A DNA stretch of 32,586 bases from Parafrankia soli. Lineage in GTDB: Bacteria; Actinomycetota; Actinomycetes; Frankiales; Frankiaceae. The translations under genes were made by a program, and so were the position numbers. The stretch is taken from positions 178,318 to 210,903 of the forward strand of contig NZ_MAXA01000113.1 in assembly GCF_001854695.1 (NCBI RefSeq). Direction: 5' to 3'. A model generated the notes under the pieces. The model was given only the letters and a program-made list of their open reading frames with translations, was not told where the DNA came from and did not search any database. This document shows positions 8,501 to 16,230 of the stretch, piece after piece (the first letter of the stretch is position 1; every line of letters begins with the position of its first letter).

Positions 8501-8549
8501 AGCCTACGGCAGGAGTTACCCATGGGTAGGTAAGGGTCGGTACGTACCG
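8501..8549 (-). promoter_or_regulatory. Putative fadAB promoter with two palindromes
   Basis: TAGGCT (minus strand, 8506-8501) fits a TANNNT -10. Two perfect 12-bp palindromes lie upstream: TACCCATGGGTA at 8517-8528, which overlaps the expected -35 position, and CGGTACGTACCG at 8538-8549. The layout suits a repressor site controlling fadAB. No good -35 hexamer is seen. The second palindrome also lies 14 bp past the RNase D stop. Confidence 0.45.
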
Positions 8550-8563
8550 CGCGTGCGGCCGGA

Positions 8564-10030
8564 TCAGGACGCGGCGGGTTCCCCACCGGACGGCGGACGG
8601 CCGCCGGTCCGCCGCGTTCTCGCCCGCGCGGACCCGCCGCCCGCCGCGGCACCGGTGCCGCTGCCGGCCGTCCCGGAACCGGTGCCGCCCGCTCCGCCGC
8701 CGGCGGTCTCGCCGCCGGTGGCTCCGGGCGCGGCGGCGGTGCCCGCGGGCGGGTCCACCAGGGCCGCGGCCACCGCGGCCGCCGTCAGCTCGACCTGCCA
8801 GGGGCGGGCGCCACCCGTGGTCAGCGCGGCGGTCACCGTCTCGGTGTCCCGCGTGGCCGGGGGAGCCCAGGTGACCCGGCGGGCGAGTGCCGGCTCCAGC
8901 AGGTTCTCCACCGGCATGCCCTGATCCTCGGCGATCGCGTTCAGCGCCGCGCGCACGCGGGCCAGCCGCGCCGCCGCCACGGGGTCACGTTCCGCCCAGC
9001 GGTTCTGCGGGGGGAGGCCGTCGCCGCCCGGGCCCGCGGTGCTCGGCAGCTGGTTCTCGGGCATCTCGGCGGCGGCGCGCAGGGCATCCATCCAGGTGGT
9101 CGCCGAGCGCCGCATCCGCTGCCCGGAGAAGATCGGCAGCCGGGTCAGCGCGGCGGCGTCCTCGGGGACCTTCAGTACCGCGTCCATGATCGCGCTGTCG
9201 GGCAGCACCCGGCCCGGCGCGATGTCGCGGGCGCGGGCGACCCGGTCTCGGGCCTGCCACATCGACCGGACGGCGGCGAGCTGGCGGCGGCTGCGCGCGC
9301 GGTGGATCCCGCTCGTGCGCCGCCACGGCTCGGCCCGCGGCTCCCGCGGCGGAGCGGCGGCGATCGCGCCGAACTCCTGCCGGGCGAACGCCATCTTGTT
9401 CTGCGCGACCAGCTCGCTCTCGAGCTGGTCGCGCAGCTCCACCAGCAGCTCCACGTCGAGAGCGGCGTAGCGCAGCCACGGTTCGGGCAGCGGGCGGGTC
9501 GACCAGTCGGCGGCGGAGTGCCCCTTCTCCAGCCCGAAGCCGAGCACCCGCTCGACCATGGCGCCCAGCCCCACCCGTTCGTAGCCCAGCAGACGGCCGG
9601 CGAGCTCGGTGTCGAACAGCGTCTTCGGGCGCAGGCCCAGCTCGGCCAGGCAGGGCAGGTCCTGGCTGGCGGCGTGCAGCACCCATTCCGTGTCGCCGAC
9701 GGCGTCCTGCACGCCGCTCAGGTCGGGCAGTGCGATCGGGTCGATGAGCAGGGTGCCCGCGCCGGCCCGCCTGATCTGGACGAGGTAGGCGCGCTGGCTG
9801 TACCGGTAACCGGAGGCGCGCTCGGCGTCGAAGGCCACCGGGCCGGTGCCGGCGGCCAGCCGCTCGGTGGCGCGGGTGAGGTCCTGCGGGTCGTCGAGGA
9901 CGGGCGGGACGCCACCGGCCGGCTCCAGCAGCGGGATGGGTACGGTTGCCGACTCTTCGACAGCGGCGGCAGCATCGATCGCCGCACCCTCACTGACCTG
10001 GTGCGTTGAGTCAGGAACCGTCGACGTCAC
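8564..10030 (-). CDS. rnd: Ribonuclease D-like 3'-5' exoribonuclease with HRDC domain
   Basis: About 488 residues. The DEDD exonuclease fold is seen with FDAERA (first Asp and Glu), HAASQDLPCL (second Asp) and YAALDVELL (the YxxxD block), typical of RNase D enzymes that trim tRNA and other small RNA 3' ends. An HRDC nucleic-acid-binding domain follows (LAAVRSMWQARDRVARARD to about residue 300). The last ~70 residues are a Gly/Ala/Thr-rich low-complexity tail ending in basic residues. GTG 10030 is preferred because a TATAAT at 10098-10093 predicts a transcript start near 10085; GTG 10090 is the longer alternative and would overlap a short upstream frame as TAGTG. DUF3000 lies upstream on the same strand. 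Confidence 0.92.
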   Translation of the reverse strand: MTSTVPDSTHQVSEGAAIDAAAAVEESATVPIPLLEPAGGVPPVLDDPQDLTRATERLAAGTGPVAFDAERASGYRYSQRAYLVQIRRAGAGTLLIDPIALPDLSGVQDAVGDTEWVLHAASQDLPCLAELGLRPKTLFDTELAGRLLGYERVGLGAMVERVLGFGLEKGHSAADWSTRPLPEPWLRYAALDVELLVELRDQLESELVAQNKMAFARQEFGAIAAAPPREPRAEPWRRTSGIHRARSRRQLAAVRSMWQARDRVARARDIAPGRVLPDSAIMDAVLKVPEDAAALTRLPIFSGQRMRRSATTWMDALRAAAEMPENQLPSTAGPGGDGLPPQNRWAERDPVAAARLARVRAALNAIAEDQGMPVENLLEPALARRVTWAPPATRDTETVTAALTTGGARPWQVELTAAAVAAALVDPPAGTAAAPGATGGETAGGGAGGTGSGTAGSGTGAAAGGGSARARTRRTGGRPPSGGEPAAS

Positions 10031-10092
10031 GATCGGCGATGGTACGTGTGAATGACCGGCCTGGCAGCCCAGTCGGCCGAGCAATCGCACTA

Positions 10093-10098
10093 ATTATA
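10093..10098 (-). promoter_or_regulatory. TATAAT -10 element before RNase D
   Basis: On the minus strand the hexamer is a perfect TATAAT, rare in this GC-rich window. TTGGAG at 10124-10119 is a possible -35 but the 20-nt spacing is long. It would give RNase D its own promoter besides read-through from DUF3000. Confidence 0.4.
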
Positions 10099-10195
10099 CG
10101 CTTCGTGTTCGATGGTGGCTCCAAGGTAGTCGTCGCGGATGCGCTCCGTTGACATTCCCGGCGCGCAGTGTTCGGACGGGGAGGTTCGGATCTGC

Positions 10196-10858
10196 TCAGG
10201 CGCGGCGGGCAGGTAGCGGTACGACCCCGGAGAGACGTGGCGGCAGCCCCGCCATCGCGGCCAACAGGTCGGCGAAGGAGTGCAGGTGCGCGGCAGCGTC
10301 CGCCGGGTCCCACGGCGCCGCCCCGTCGGCCCCGCTGTGCGGCGGCTCCGGCACCGTCTGGTCCTCGGCTTCCTCCACCGATCCTGCCCAGCGTGGTGAC
10401 CAGGAACACCGGAGCTCGACGTCGAAGTTGTCGCCGTCGGTGGCGAGCACCCCGAAGCGCCGGGACGAGGTGGTGGTGACCGTCCCGCCGAGGGCGCCGA
10501 GCTCGGCGCCGTGCGACTGCAACGACTCCCGCAGCCACGACCAGGCGACCCCGGGCAGCAGCGGGTCGTCGGCGACCTCCGGGTCCACCGAGGCGCGCGC
10601 ATAGCAGACGATCCGGGTGGTGCCCTCCCAGGCGTCCTGCCCGTCGGGGTCGAACAGCAGCACGAACCGGCCGGAGGCCGCCTCGTCGTCACCGGTGAGG
10701 CCCCCGGCGAGCGCGAACGCGTAGGGAGCGATCCGGGCGGGCGCGGGGATCTCGCGGACGGCGACGTCCGGCCGCAGCTCCTCCAACGCCGCCCGCAGCG
10801 CCTCGGTGGCGGCCACGAAGAGCGCCGGAGCGTCGCTCGGTGCCCGAGTGCCCCCCAT
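10196..10858 (-). CDS. DUF3000 domain protein
   Basis: A 220-residue soluble protein of the actinobacterial DUF3000 family, of unknown function. Recognisable family features are the N-terminal FVAATEALRAALEELRP helix, the central WLRESLQSHGAELGALGGTV block and the C-terminal SFADLLAAMAGLPPRLSG segment. It has no signal peptide, membrane segment or catalytic motif that I can name. ATG 10858 is chosen: TAACGT lies 7 nt upstream, fitting a leaderless message, and no ribosome-binding site is present. Its neighbour RNase D is on the same strand; the same pair occurs next to dxs and the haem genes in mycobacteria, so a conserved functional link is likely but unproven. Confidence 0.9.
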   Translation of the reverse strand: MGGTRAPSDAPALFVAATEALRAALEELRPDVAVREIPAPARIAPYAFALAGGLTGDDEAASGRFVLLFDPDGQDAWEGTTRIVCYARASVDPEVADDPLLPGVAWSWLRESLQSHGAELGALGGTVTTTSSRRFGVLATDGDNFDVELRCSWSPRWAGSVEEAEDQTVPEPPHSGADGAAPWDPADAAAHLHSFADLLAAMAGLPPRLSGVVPLPARRA

Positions 10859-10865
10859 GGCGGCA

Positions 10866-10871
10866 ACGTTA
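10866..10871 (-). promoter_or_regulatory. -10-like TAACGT for leaderless DUF3000 start
   Basis: TAACGT (TANNNT class) ends 7 nt before the ATG at 10858. No Shine-Dalgarno sequence is visible, so the transcript probably begins at or next to the start codon. Confidence 0.45.
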
Positions 10872-10962
10872 GGGCGTGCACCTTGGCCGCGCTGGCCGGA
10901 CGTCGGAGAGTGCCGCTTAGCGCCCTCCGGGTGGGAACGGGCGCTTCGGGTCAGCGGGGCGA

Positions 10963-10978
10963 GCCGTGCCGGCACGGC
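10963..10978. other. 16-bp perfect palindrome in DUF3000 / Cys-rich gap
   Basis: GCCGTGCCGGCACGGC is fully self-complementary and lies in the 233-bp gap upstream of DUF3000 and downstream of the small Cys-rich gene. It could be part of a terminator or a binding site; with no loop, a dimeric protein site is as likely as a hairpin. The rest of the gap shows nothing clear. Confidence 0.35.
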
Positions 10979-11091
10979 CTGCTCGGGCGGCTGCGCCGAC
11001 GCCGGGCGCGTCCCGCCGAGCGCCGCCGGCCGGCCGGCCGGGACGAACGGGTCCCCCGGGAGGCCTGGATGTGGTGCGGGACTGTGCAGGC

Positions 11092-11361
11092 TCACGCCAC
11101 GGCCCTGGAATCGGATCGGCCGGCGCCGCGGCGCGCGGTAACGGTCACGACGGTCACGGGCCGGTCGGCCCCGGCACCCGCCGGTGGCACCGCGGCGGGC
11201 GCGGCGCCGACGAGAATCGCGTGGCCGCACACGACACAGGCACGTTCCGGGCAGTCGGCGCTGTGGCCGTCCTCGCACGGCGGTTGCTCGAACTGTTGCT
11301 GTCGCGCGCATCCCGCGCAGTAGCGGATGTGATCGTCGGCGCTCACCAGGACCTGGTCCAC
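11092..11361 (-). CDS. Small Cys-rich, probable zinc-binding protein
   Basis: An 89-residue protein. The N-terminal half carries YCAGCARQQQFEQPPC, then EDGHSADCPERACVVCGHAI: two CxxC pairs, two further cysteines and a His, a pattern suited to a zinc ribbon. The C-terminal half is low-complexity Ala/Pro/Arg with no clear fold. GTG 11361 is chosen, with GGGGAG about 10 nt upstream. I recall similar short actinobacterial proteins with a FEQPPC.DGH.ADCPE core, but cannot assign a function. It lies on the same strand as DUF3000 and RNase D but 233 bp from DUF3000, so it may be separately expressed. Confidence 0.65.
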   Translation of the reverse strand: MDQVLVSADDHIRYCAGCARQQQFEQPPCEDGHSADCPERACVVCGHAILVGAAPAAVPPAGAGADRPVTVVTVTARRGAGRSDSRAVA

Positions 11362-11736
11362 TCGCGTATCACTCCCCGGGCACGGCTGCGTCGTTCGCGT
11401 GGTAACAGCCTGCGGGCGGGTGTGGCGTGAACCTGACCGCGGCGCAGCCCCCCGCGGGCCGCGTCAGCGCGCCATCCAGCCGCCGTCGGCCGGTCGGTCA
11501 GGAGGCTGAACGCGGGACATCGCGGATTGTTGCCGCCTATTCCGACCGGTCTGACGGTGCCACGGGTAGGGCGGTTCTCCGCGCATTCTCACCGGCGTGT
11601 CGCGTGCGGCCGGCTGTGCGCGGTGCGGGGCCGACGTTCCCTCGGGGGTGGAAGGAGGTGGTTCGTCGCCGCCGGGCGGGTGACCTCGGCGTACGGGCGG
11701 CCTCAGGGCGCCGGCTAGCTCAGGGCGCCGGCGAGC
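11362..11736. other. Intergenic region with a 17-bp tandem repeat at its end
   Basis: No gene is supported in this 375-bp gap. A perfect anti-SD match AAGGAGGTG at 11652-11660 has no start codon at a useful distance. At 11702-11718 and 11719-11735 the unit CTCAGGGCGCCGGCTAG is repeated with one mismatch, and a third partial copy runs into the stop codon of the DUF3817 gene. Confidence 0.5.
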
Positions 11737-12144
11737 TCAGCTCGCGGGCGCGGAGCTGGCGCGCCCCGGGGAGCCGCCGTGCCCGGACGTGCCGTGCCCG
11801 GCCGCGCCGTCGGAGGCCGGGGCCGGCTCCCGTAGCCAGTGCCGCTCCACGAAGAACGGCGCTACCGGCAGGACGGACGCCCCGAGCGCGAGCAGAGTCC
11901 GCTTCACCGGCCACCGCCGCAGCGACCCCACGTACAGGACGAGCAGGCAGTACGCGATGAACAGCCCACCGTGGACCGGCCCGAGGATCTTCACGCCGAT
12001 CTCGTGGTCGGCCCCGTGCTTGACCGCGGTCGCTATCAGGAGCAGGAGGAAGGAGGTCGCCTCGGCCAGGGACACCGCGCGGGCGGCGCCCATCGGCCAC
12101 GCGCCGTCCCGGGTGGAGCCGTCCTGAACGGAAGGGTCGGTCAT
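11737..12144 (-). CDS. DUF3817 integral membrane protein
   Basis: A 135-residue membrane protein with three hydrophobic segments: AVSLAEATSFLLLLIATAVKH, GPVHGGLFIAYCLLVLYVGS and TLLALGASVLPVAPFFVERHW. The GPVHGGLFIAY core and the short charged loop are typical of the DUF3817 family, whose function is unknown. A Gly/Ser/Ala/His-rich tail follows. ATG 12144 is supported by GAGGAG 6 nt upstream; an ATG at 12189 lacks a ribosome-binding site. It is divergent from hemE, and a perfect palindrome at 12214-12232 overlaps TATCTT, a likely -10 for this gene. Confidence 0.88.
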   Translation of the reverse strand: MTDPSVQDGSTRDGAWPMGAARAVSLAEATSFLLLLIATAVKHGADHEIGVKILGPVHGGLFIAYCLLVLYVGSLRRWPVKRTLLALGASVLPVAPFFVERHWLREPAPASDGAAGHGTSGHGGSPGRASSAPAS

Positions 12145-12213
12145 CGGACACTCCTCGACGTCGCTTGCGGCCTCGCCGTGCTCTGACATCGCCGGACGCG
12201 TTCTCCAGCCTGA

Positions 12214-12232
12214 CTTCTACTGCGAGTAGAAG
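12214..12232. promoter_or_regulatory. Perfect operator-like palindrome between DUF3817 and hemE
   Basis: CTTCTACT-GCG-AGTAGAAG is a perfect inverted repeat with 8-bp arms. On the minus strand it overlaps TATCTT (12235-12230), a TANNNT -10 candidate for the DUF3817 gene, and it lies 63 bp before the hemE ATG. The placement fits a repressor site acting on one or both divergent genes. Confidence 0.6.
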
Positions 12233-12237
12233 ATATC

Positions 12238-12253
12238 GCACACAGTCGTGTGC
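12238..12253. promoter_or_regulatory. Second inverted repeat upstream of hemE
   Basis: GCACAC-AGTC-GTGTGC has 6-bp perfect arms. It starts 6 bp after the larger palindrome and 41 bp before the hemE start. It may be a second protein site or a hairpin in a longer hemE leader. Confidence 0.35.
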
Positions 12254-12294
12254 CCTGCGCGGCATCTGTCCGCCGGGCGTGCAACGATCGGGCC

Positions 12295-13377
12295 ATGTCC
12301 CTCGGAAGTACCGCCGTTGCGCCGCCTCGCCCCGGGGTCTCGCCCCGACGTCCAGGTCTCGCCGCGACTTCGCCGTTCCTGCGCGCCGCCGCCGGGGACC
12401 GCCCCGACAGCGTGCCCGTGTGGTTCATGCGGCAGGCCGGCCGGGTGCTTCCCGAGTACCGCGCCCTGCGCGCCACCACCGCCATGCTCGATTCCTGCCG
12501 CAACGCCGACATGGTCACCGAGATCACCCTGCAGCCGGTGCGCCGTTTCCGGCCCGACGCCGCGATCTTCTTCTCGGACATCGTCCTGCCGCTCGCGGCC
12601 GTCGGGGTGGACGTCGACATCGTCGCCGGGGTCGGGCCCGTGGTGGCCCATCCCGTCCGGGCGCCGTCCGACCTGGACGTGCTGCGCCCGCTGGAGCCCG
12701 GTGACGTGCCCTACGTGAGCGAGGCGGTGGCCTCCCTGGTCCGCGAGCTCGGACAGACGCCGCTGATCGGTTTCGCCGGTGCGCCGTTCACCCTGGCCAG
12801 CTACCTGATCGAAGGCGGGCCGAGTCGCAGCCACACCCGCACGAAGGCGCTCATGTACGCCGAGCCGGCGCTGTGGCACGACCTGCTCGGCCGGCTCGCC
12901 GACATCACGGCCGCCTTCCTGCGGGTGCAGGTCGACGCCGGCGCCGACGCCATCCAGCTGTTCGACTCGTGGGCGGGCGCGCTCAGCGAGGACGACTACC
13001 TGCGCTACGTGGCTCCGCACAGCACCCGGGTCCTCGCGGCGTTCGCCGACGACGGCATCCCGCGCATCCACTTCGGGGTGAACACCGGGGAGCTGCTCGG
13101 CGCGATGGGCACGGCCGGCGCGGACGTCGTCGGGGTCGACTGGCGCGTCCCGCTGGACGAGGCCGCCCGCCGGGTCGGCCCCGGCCGTGCCGTGCAGGGC
13201 AACCTCGACCCGGCCGCGGTCTTCGCCCCGTCCGACGTCCTCGCGGCGAAGGTCCGCGACGTCTGCCGCCGGGGTGCGGCCGCTCCCGGGCACATCTTCA
13301 ACTTCGGGCACGGCGTGCTTCCGGAGAGTGATCCGGGCGTGCTGGCGCACATCGTGGACCTCGTCCACCAGTTCTGA
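12295..13377 (+). CDS. hemE: Uroporphyrinogen decarboxylase
   Basis: A 360-residue cytosolic enzyme that removes four carboxyl groups from uroporphyrinogen III to give coproporphyrinogen III. Both family signatures are present: [19 protein letters not shown] near residue 42 and [19 protein letters not shown] near 157. The substrate-binding Asp is in FFSDIVLPL. The C-terminal [13 protein letters not shown] block is also typical. ATG 12295 lacks a Shine-Dalgarno; AACGAT 6 nt upstream resembles a weak -10 for a leaderless start. A 30-residue Pro/Arg-rich head precedes the conserved region. hemY and hemQ follow on the same strand. Length is close to the usual ~355. Confidence 0.97.
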   Translation: MSLGSTAVAPPRPGVSPRRPGLAATSPFLRAAAGDRPDSVPVWFMRQAGRVLPEYRALRATTAMLDSCRNADMVTEITLQPVRRFRPDAAIFFSDIVLPLAAVGVDVDIVAGVGPVVAHPVRAPSDLDVLRPLEPGDVPYVSEAVASLVRELGQTPLIGFAGAPFTLASYLIEGGPSRSHTRTKALMYAEPALWHDLLGRLADITAAFLRVQVDAGADAIQLFDSWAGALSEDDYLRYVAPHSTRVLAAFADDGIPRIHFGVNTGELLGAMGTAGADVVGVDWRVPLDEAARRVGPGRAVQGNLDPAAVFAPSDVLAAKVRDVCRRGAAAPGHIFNFGHGVLPESDPGVLAHIVDLVHQF

Positions 13378-13603
13378 CAGCGGGGCGGCAGCCACCGACT
13401 CGCCAGGCCCGCGCACGGGGCCGTAGGCCGGTCCGGGGCCGCTCGGCGGTGCCCGCCACCGGCGTGGCACGGCCGCGGGCGAGACTGGAGCCGGCCGCGG
13501 GACTCGGGCCGGCCCGGCCAGGTGAGGTCGGTGGAGCCGTGGGCCCAGGGCCCCGATCCGGGGGCGGCCACACGGGGACGGCGTGAAGGGGCTGGGAGAA
13601 GAC

Positions 13604-15016
13604 GTGCGGGTTGTGATCATTGGAGCGGGTATCGCGGGGCTGTCCGCCGCGAGCGCGCTGGCGGGCAGGGCCGAGGTCACCGTGGTCGAGGCCGGTGACA
13701 GCATCGGCGGCAAGCTGCGCACCACCCCGATCGAGGGGCTGGCGGTGGAGGAGGGCGCGGAGGCCTTCCTCGTCCGCGTGCCGGAGGCGCTCCGGCTGGC
13801 CCGGCACATCGGGCTCGGGCACGACATCGTGCATCCGACGACGACCAAGGCCTCGCTGTGGGTGGGCGGGCGGCGCCGTCCCATCCCGCCCAACACGATG
13901 CTGGGGGTCCCCACCGACGTGCTCGGCCTGGTGCGCTCCCGGGTGCTCTCGCCCTTCGGGCTGCTGCGCGCCGCGGCCGACCTGGTGCTCCCGCGCACGA
14001 CCCTGCCGACGGACCCGACGGTCGGCGGGTACGTCGGCGCCCGCGTCGGGCGGGAGATCGTGGACCGGCTGGTGGACCCGCTGCTCGGCGGCGTCTACGC
14101 CGGGCGGGCTGACGCGCTCTCGCTGCAGGCGACCGTCCCCCAGCTCACCCCGATCGCGACCGAGGACCGCTCGCTGCTGCTCGGGGCGCACCGCGTCCGG
14201 GCCCGGACCGGACCGGCCCCGGCGCAGACGCCCGTGTTCGCCTCGCTGCGCGGCGGCCTGGGCTCGTTCGCGGAGAAGGTGGCCAGCACCAGCGGTGCCA
14301 CGGTGCGGACCGGGCTGATGGCCCGGGAGCTGCGCCGGGTCGAGGGCGGCTGGCAGGTGCGCTGCGACCCGGTGGGCGGCGGTGAGGTGCCCCCGCCCCT
14401 GGTCGCCGACGCGGTGATCCTCGCGGTTCCCGCCGGCGCCGCGCGTGATCTCCTCTCCCCGATCGCCCCGCACGCGGCCGCGCCCCTCGCGGGGGTGCCG
14501 TACGCGTCGGTGGGCCTGGTCACACTGCTCTACCGGGGAGCTGTACCGCCGCCCGGCAGCGGCCTGCTCATCCCCGCGCGGGCCGGCCTGTCGATCAAGG
14601 CGGTGACCTACCTGTCGGTGAAATGGCCGCACATCGCCCGCGGCGGCGACCTGACGGTCGTGCGGGCCAGCGTGGGCCGCGCCGGCGCCGACGACGACCT
14701 GCGGCGCGGCGATGTCGAGCTCGCCGGCGTCGCCGCCGCCGAGGTCGCCCAGGTCACCGGGATCAGCGCCCGTCCGATCGCCAACCGGGTCAGCCGCTGG
14801 GGCGGGGCGCTCCCGCAGTACCTGCCGGGGCACCTGGGCCGGATCGCGGCCGTCCGGCGCGCGCTGCCGGCGGGCATCGCGCTCGCCGGCGCCGGCTACG
14901 ACGGTGTGGGCATCCCGGCGTGCATCCGTTCCGGCGAGGCGGCCGCGGCGTCGGTGGTGGGCCAGCTGCGGCCGGACGGGACGCAGGCGGCGGAGTCCGA
15001 GCCGGCGGGTGCCTGA
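13604..15016 (+). CDS. hemY: Coproporphyrinogen III oxidase, HemY/CgoX-type FAD enzyme
   Basis: A 470-residue FAD flavoprotein. The N-terminal dinucleotide fold is VVIIGAGIAGLSAASALA followed by VVEAGDSIGGKLRT; the C-terminal FAD block is LAGAGYDGVGIPACIRSGE. Such enzymes were named protoporphyrinogen oxidases, but in actinobacteria they oxidise coproporphyrinogen III to coproporphyrin III with oxygen (CgoX). The presence of hemQ directly downstream supports that reading. GTG 13604 has GGGAG 5 nt upstream; GTG 13583 would add seven residues without better support. The gap to hemE is 226 bp with no clear feature, so hemY could have its own promoter. Confidence 0.95.
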   Translation: MRVVIIGAGIAGLSAASALAGRAEVTVVEAGDSIGGKLRTTPIEGLAVEEGAEAFLVRVPEALRLARHIGLGHDIVHPTTTKASLWVGGRRRPIPPNTMLGVPTDVLGLVRSRVLSPFGLLRAAADLVLPRTTLPTDPTVGGYVGARVGREIVDRLVDPLLGGVYAGRADALSLQATVPQLTPIATEDRSLLLGAHRVRARTGPAPAQTPVFASLRGGLGSFAEKVASTSGATVRTGLMARELRRVEGGWQVRCDPVGGGEVPPPLVADAVILAVPAGAARDLLSPIAPHAAAPLAGVPYASVGLVTLLYRGAVPPPGSGLLIPARAGLSIKAVTYLSVKWPHIARGGDLTVVRASVGRAGADDDLRRGDVELAGVAAAEVAQVTGISARPIANRVSRWGGALPQYLPGHLGRIAAVRRALPAGIALAGAGYDGVGIPACIRSGEAAAASVVGQLRPDGTQAAESEPAGA

Positions 15017-15126
15017 CCCGCGGGAGCCTGGGGCGGAGGGCGCACCGCGGTGGTGGGCGGCCCCGCACCCCGTGACGGTGGGCCTGGCTCGCTCGCCGAC
15101 CCGCGGCCGGGGTGGACAATGGTGGC

Positions 15127-15981
15127 ATGTCAACTGGCGATGACGTCCAGCGCAGCGGCACCACCTCGGCGTCCGCGTCCTCCGTTCCGGGTGGGCGGCC
15201 TCCGGTCACCGTGCCCACCAACAGCGCCCCCCCCACCACCACCGTCCCCACCGGTGCCCCCGCCTCCGGCGCTCCCGGACCTGCCGACGGGGAGTCCACG
15301 AAGTCGGCCCGTGAGCTGAACGACGAGCTGCTCTACACGGGCTGGTTCGTGTTCGCCGCCCGGCAGCCGCTGCCCGCCGATCGCGCGGGCATCACGGCGG
15401 AGGCCGGCGAGCTGCTTGACGGCGCACTGGCGAAGGACGTCTACACCCGTGGTATCTACGAGGTCTCCGGCTACCGGGCCGACGCCGACGTGATGATCTG
15501 GTGGACCTCACCCAACCCGGACCTGCTGCAGCAGACCTACCAGCGTTTCCGGCAGACCGGCCTGGGGCGGTGCCTGGAGCCGGTGTGGTCCGCGGTGGGT
15601 CTGCACCGTCCGGCGGAGTTCAACCGGAACCACATCCCGGCCTACGTGCGCCGGGAGGACCCGCGGGACTACATCTGCGTGTATCCGTTCAACCGGTCGT
15701 TCGAGTGGTACCTGCTGCCCGACTACGAGCGCCGCGGCCTGCTCGCCGAGCACGGGATGATGGGCCGGGAGTACGAGGACGTGCGGGCCAACACCGTGGC
15801 CGCGTTCGGCCTGGGTGACTACGAGTGGCTCCTGGCGTTCGAGGCCGACGAGCTCCACCGGATCGTCGACTGCATCCGCCACCTGCGGGCGAGCGCGACG
15901 CGCCGCCACACCCGGCTGGAGACGCCGTTCTACAGCGGCGCCCGCAAGCCGCTGCCGGACGTCGTCGCCGCCCTGCCGTAA
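15127..15981 (+). CDS. hemQ: Coproheme decarboxylase (HemQ/ChdC)
   Basis: A 284-residue protein of the chlorite-dismutase fold that decarboxylates coproheme to haem b using peroxide. Known residues of the Corynebacterium diphtheriae enzyme (distal His118, catalytic Tyr135, proximal haem-ligand His158) map with identical spacing to His169 (NRNHIPAYV), Tyr186 (CVYPFNRSFEWY) and His209 (LAEHGMMGREY). Residues 1-60 are a Ser/Thr/Pro-rich extension of unknown role, so the protein is longer than the usual ~230. ATG 15127 is preferred; GACAAT 6 nt upstream may be a leaderless -10. GTG 15112 is an alternative. It is last in the hemE-hemY-hemQ series and is followed by a strong hairpin. Confidence 0.96.
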   Translation: MSTGDDVQRSGTTSASASSVPGGRPPVTVPTNSAPPTTTVPTGAPASGAPGPADGESTKSARELNDELLYTGWFVFAARQPLPADRAGITAEAGELLDGALAKDVYTRGIYEVSGYRADADVMIWWTSPNPDLLQQTYQRFRQTGLGRCLEPVWSAVGLHRPAEFNRNHIPAYVRREDPRDYICVYPFNRSFEWYLLPDYERRGLLAEHGMMGREYEDVRANTVAAFGLGDYEWLLAFEADELHRIVDCIRHLRASATRRHTRLETPFYSGARKPLPDVVAALP

Positions 15982-16054
15982 CCCCGGGTCCCGGCCTTCC
16001 GGTTCCGGCCCCGCCACCGGCGAGCTGAGCCCCGGTCTCGCCTCCGCGAGAAGA

Positions 16055-16101
16055 GGTCGGCGCCTGCCCGGGCGCCCCCACCCGTCCGGCAGGCGCCGAC
16101 C
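16055..16101 (+). terminator. Strong hairpin after hemQ
   Basis: Perfect 14-bp arms GGTCGGCGCCTGCC (16055-16068) and GGCAGGCGCCGACC (16088-16101) with an inner CGGG/CCCG pairing. It lies 73 bp past the hemQ stop and has no U-tract. It probably ends the haem transcript. Confidence 0.75.
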
Positions 16102-16230
16102 GCCCCATTGCTGCCCTCACGGCCGGGCGGCGGATGTCGACCCGGGCGGGCAGAGACCACCGGCATCCATCGGTCCGCAGGACCCGGGCGCTCGGTGGTC
16201 GGCGGCCGGACGCTCCCCGGCCCGGCCATG

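Noticed and set aside
10090-10881. 263-codon minus-strand frame over DUF3000
   Set aside because: Out of frame with the DUF3000 coding sequence and low-complexity; only its last 21 codons were considered as a separate short frame.
11652-11660. AAGGAGGTG, a perfect ribosome-binding sequence
   Set aside because: No ATG or GTG follows at 4-12 nt that opens a plausible frame.
11427-11960. 177-codon plus-strand frame
   Set aside because: Overlaps the DUF3817 gene in antisense and is Arg/Ala/Pro-rich; no domain recognised.
13298-15133. 611-codon minus-strand frame
   Set aside because: Antisense to hemY with shadow-like Arg/Pro/Gly composition and no recognisable domain.
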